A stretch of 64,000 nucleotides of DNA from Hymenobacter montanus (lineage in GTDB: Bacteria; Bacteroidota; Bacteroidia; Cytophagales; Hymenobacteraceae), in the NCBI RefSeq assembly GCF_014699115.1, contig NZ_JACXAD010000002.1, forward strand, positions 186,001 through 250,000. The letters are read 5' to 3'. Position numbers and translations under genes: made by a program. Below are positions 61,843-64,000 of this stretch, in pieces; positions within the stretch are counted from its first letter, which is position 1, and each line of letters opens with the position of its first letter. The notes beneath the pieces were generated by a model. It did not search any database. It saw only the letters and a list, made by a program, of their open reading frames with translations, and was not told where the DNA came from.

Positions 61843-62505
61843 TCAATCCTGGGTCAGCGCGTAGGCTATCAGGTTGGCTCCCATGCGCAGGGCGGCCTCG
61901 TGCGTGGCGGGCGAGTCTTCGGGGTAGGTTCCCACGTCTTCCCAGCCGTTGCCGAGGTCGCACTCGTAGCTGTAGAAGCACACCAGGCGGCCCTTGTAGA
62001 GCAGGCCGAACCCTTGGGCCCGCTTGCCCTCGTGCTCGTGCACCTTGGGCAGGCCCTGCGGGAAAGCGTATTTCTGGTGGTAAATCGGGTGGGAGTAGGG
62101 CAGCTCCACGAATTCCAGCTCGGGGAATACCTTCTTCATCTCCGGACGAATGAATTTGTCGAGTCCGTAATTGTCGTCGATGTGCAGGAAGCCGCCGCCG
62201 GTGAGGTAGCGGCGCAGGTTTTTAGCCTCAGTGGCGGTGAAGCTCACGTTGCCGTGCCCGGTCATGTGCACGAAGGGGTAGGAGAGCAGCTCGGGGGCAT
62301 CGAGCTCCACGGTGGCCTCATCGGGGGCGATGTTGGTCTTCAGCGTCTGGTTGCAGAAGCTGATGAGGTTGGGCAGCGACGTTTTGTTGGCGTACCAGTC
62401 GCCCCCGCCGCCGTAGTGCAGCTTAGCTATTTTGAAGCTGTAGGTAGGCCCGGCCGCCGTGAGCGACAGCAGCAGCAGAGTGGCTAGGAGCAGGTGTTTG
62501 AGCAT
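61843..62505 (-). CDS. DUF4159 protein (secreted)
   Basis: 220 residues from MLKHLLLATLLLLSLTAAGP, a signal peptide; the upstream in-frame ATG adds twelve residues and would blur it. Mature part: YSFKIAKLHYGGGGDWYANK, LISFCNQTLKTNIAPDEATV, ELLSYPFVHMTGHGNVSFTA, NLRRYLTGGGFLHIDDNYGL, MKKVFPELEFVELPYSHPIY and KGRLVCFYSYECDLGNGWED. The GFLHIDDNYG and GH-G segments recall a ThuA/glutamine-amidotransferase-like fold. The family's function is unknown; it is often linked to gliding or to MoxR-type clusters in Bacteroidota, but no such gene lies here. Confidence 0.9.
   Translation of the reverse strand: MLKHLLLATLLLLSLTAAGPTYSFKIAKLHYGGGGDWYANKTSLPNLISFCNQTLKTNIAPDEATVELDAPELLSYPFVHMTGHGNVSFTATEAKNLRRYLTGGGFLHIDDNYGLDKFIRPEMKKVFPELEFVELPYSHPIYHQKYAFPQGLPKVHEHEGKRAQGFGLLYKGRLVCFYSYECDLGNGWEDVGTYPEDSPATHEAALRMGANLIAYALTQD

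Positions 62506-64000
<1,495 letters not shown>

Overview
The window looks like chromosome from a GC-rich member of the Bacteroidota, most like Hymenobacter or a close relative (Cytophagales). Three things point there: four secreted proteins end in a type IX secretion sorting domain, promoter-like sites fit the Bacteroidota pattern TTG-N~19-TAnnTTTG, and high-GC housekeeping genes alternate with AT-rich accessory genes and many short dispersed palindromes. The genus is an inference.

Layout. 1-3 kb: the 3' part of a GH1 beta-glucosidase and a secreted TIM-barrel-like protein. 3.4-10.6 kb: an RNA-repair locus, hen1 and pnkp, separated by about 2.8 kb of AT-rich cargo (three orphan genes on the opposite strand, a second copy of the hen1 3' end, and a toxin-gene remnant). 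10.6-15.6 kb: a dead IS5-type transposase, a large secreted propeller/FN3/discoidin protein and a dead HigA antitoxin. 15.6-19.9 kb: a LysR regulator divergent from an ABM monooxygenase, two DJ-1/PfpI proteins and an SMP-30-like protein. 20.2-22.3 kb: two RlaP-like nucleotidyltransferases. 22.4-25.4 kb: two tandem leucine-rich-repeat genes plus the stump of a third. 25.5-29.4 kb: a 46-bp perfect palindrome before a TIGR01777/GbsR pair, then a membrane SRPBCC protein and a methyltransferase. 29.7-35.2 kb: a secreted M43 protease, a carboxypeptidase-regulatory-like protein and an SBBP-repeat protein. 35.3-37.4 kb: a murF remnant, a zinc-ribbon protein and a Sua5-type protein.

37.7-48.4 kb is a co-oriented nucleotide-synthesis block on the minus strand. 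In transcription order it is pyrB, pyrC, purE, purK, a CYTH protein, carA, an AT-rich orphan and carB. It is preceded by a promoter, a chain of five hairpins and an intrinsic terminator, which could be an attenuating leader or a stand-alone small RNA. 49-52.7 kb: a DUF389 membrane protein, a ClC transporter and a broken response regulator. 53-55.3 kb: an AT-rich NERD/SF1 helicase whose start codon abuts a perfect 18-bp hairpin, then tRNA-Asp. 55.5-62.5 kb: accA, an MBL hydrolase, a patatin, an acyltransferase, a small membrane protein, a phytase-like lipoprotein flanked by inverted repeats, an integrase tail and a DUF4159 protein. The window ends inside an rtcB-type RNA ligase gene.

The main theme is RNA repair: Hen1/Pnkp, two RlaP-like enzymes and RtcB lie within 61 kb. 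The hen1-pnkp interval looks like an insertion hotspot, and a palindromic repeat family has entered both genes in frame. No complete insertion sequence and no CRISPR array was seen.
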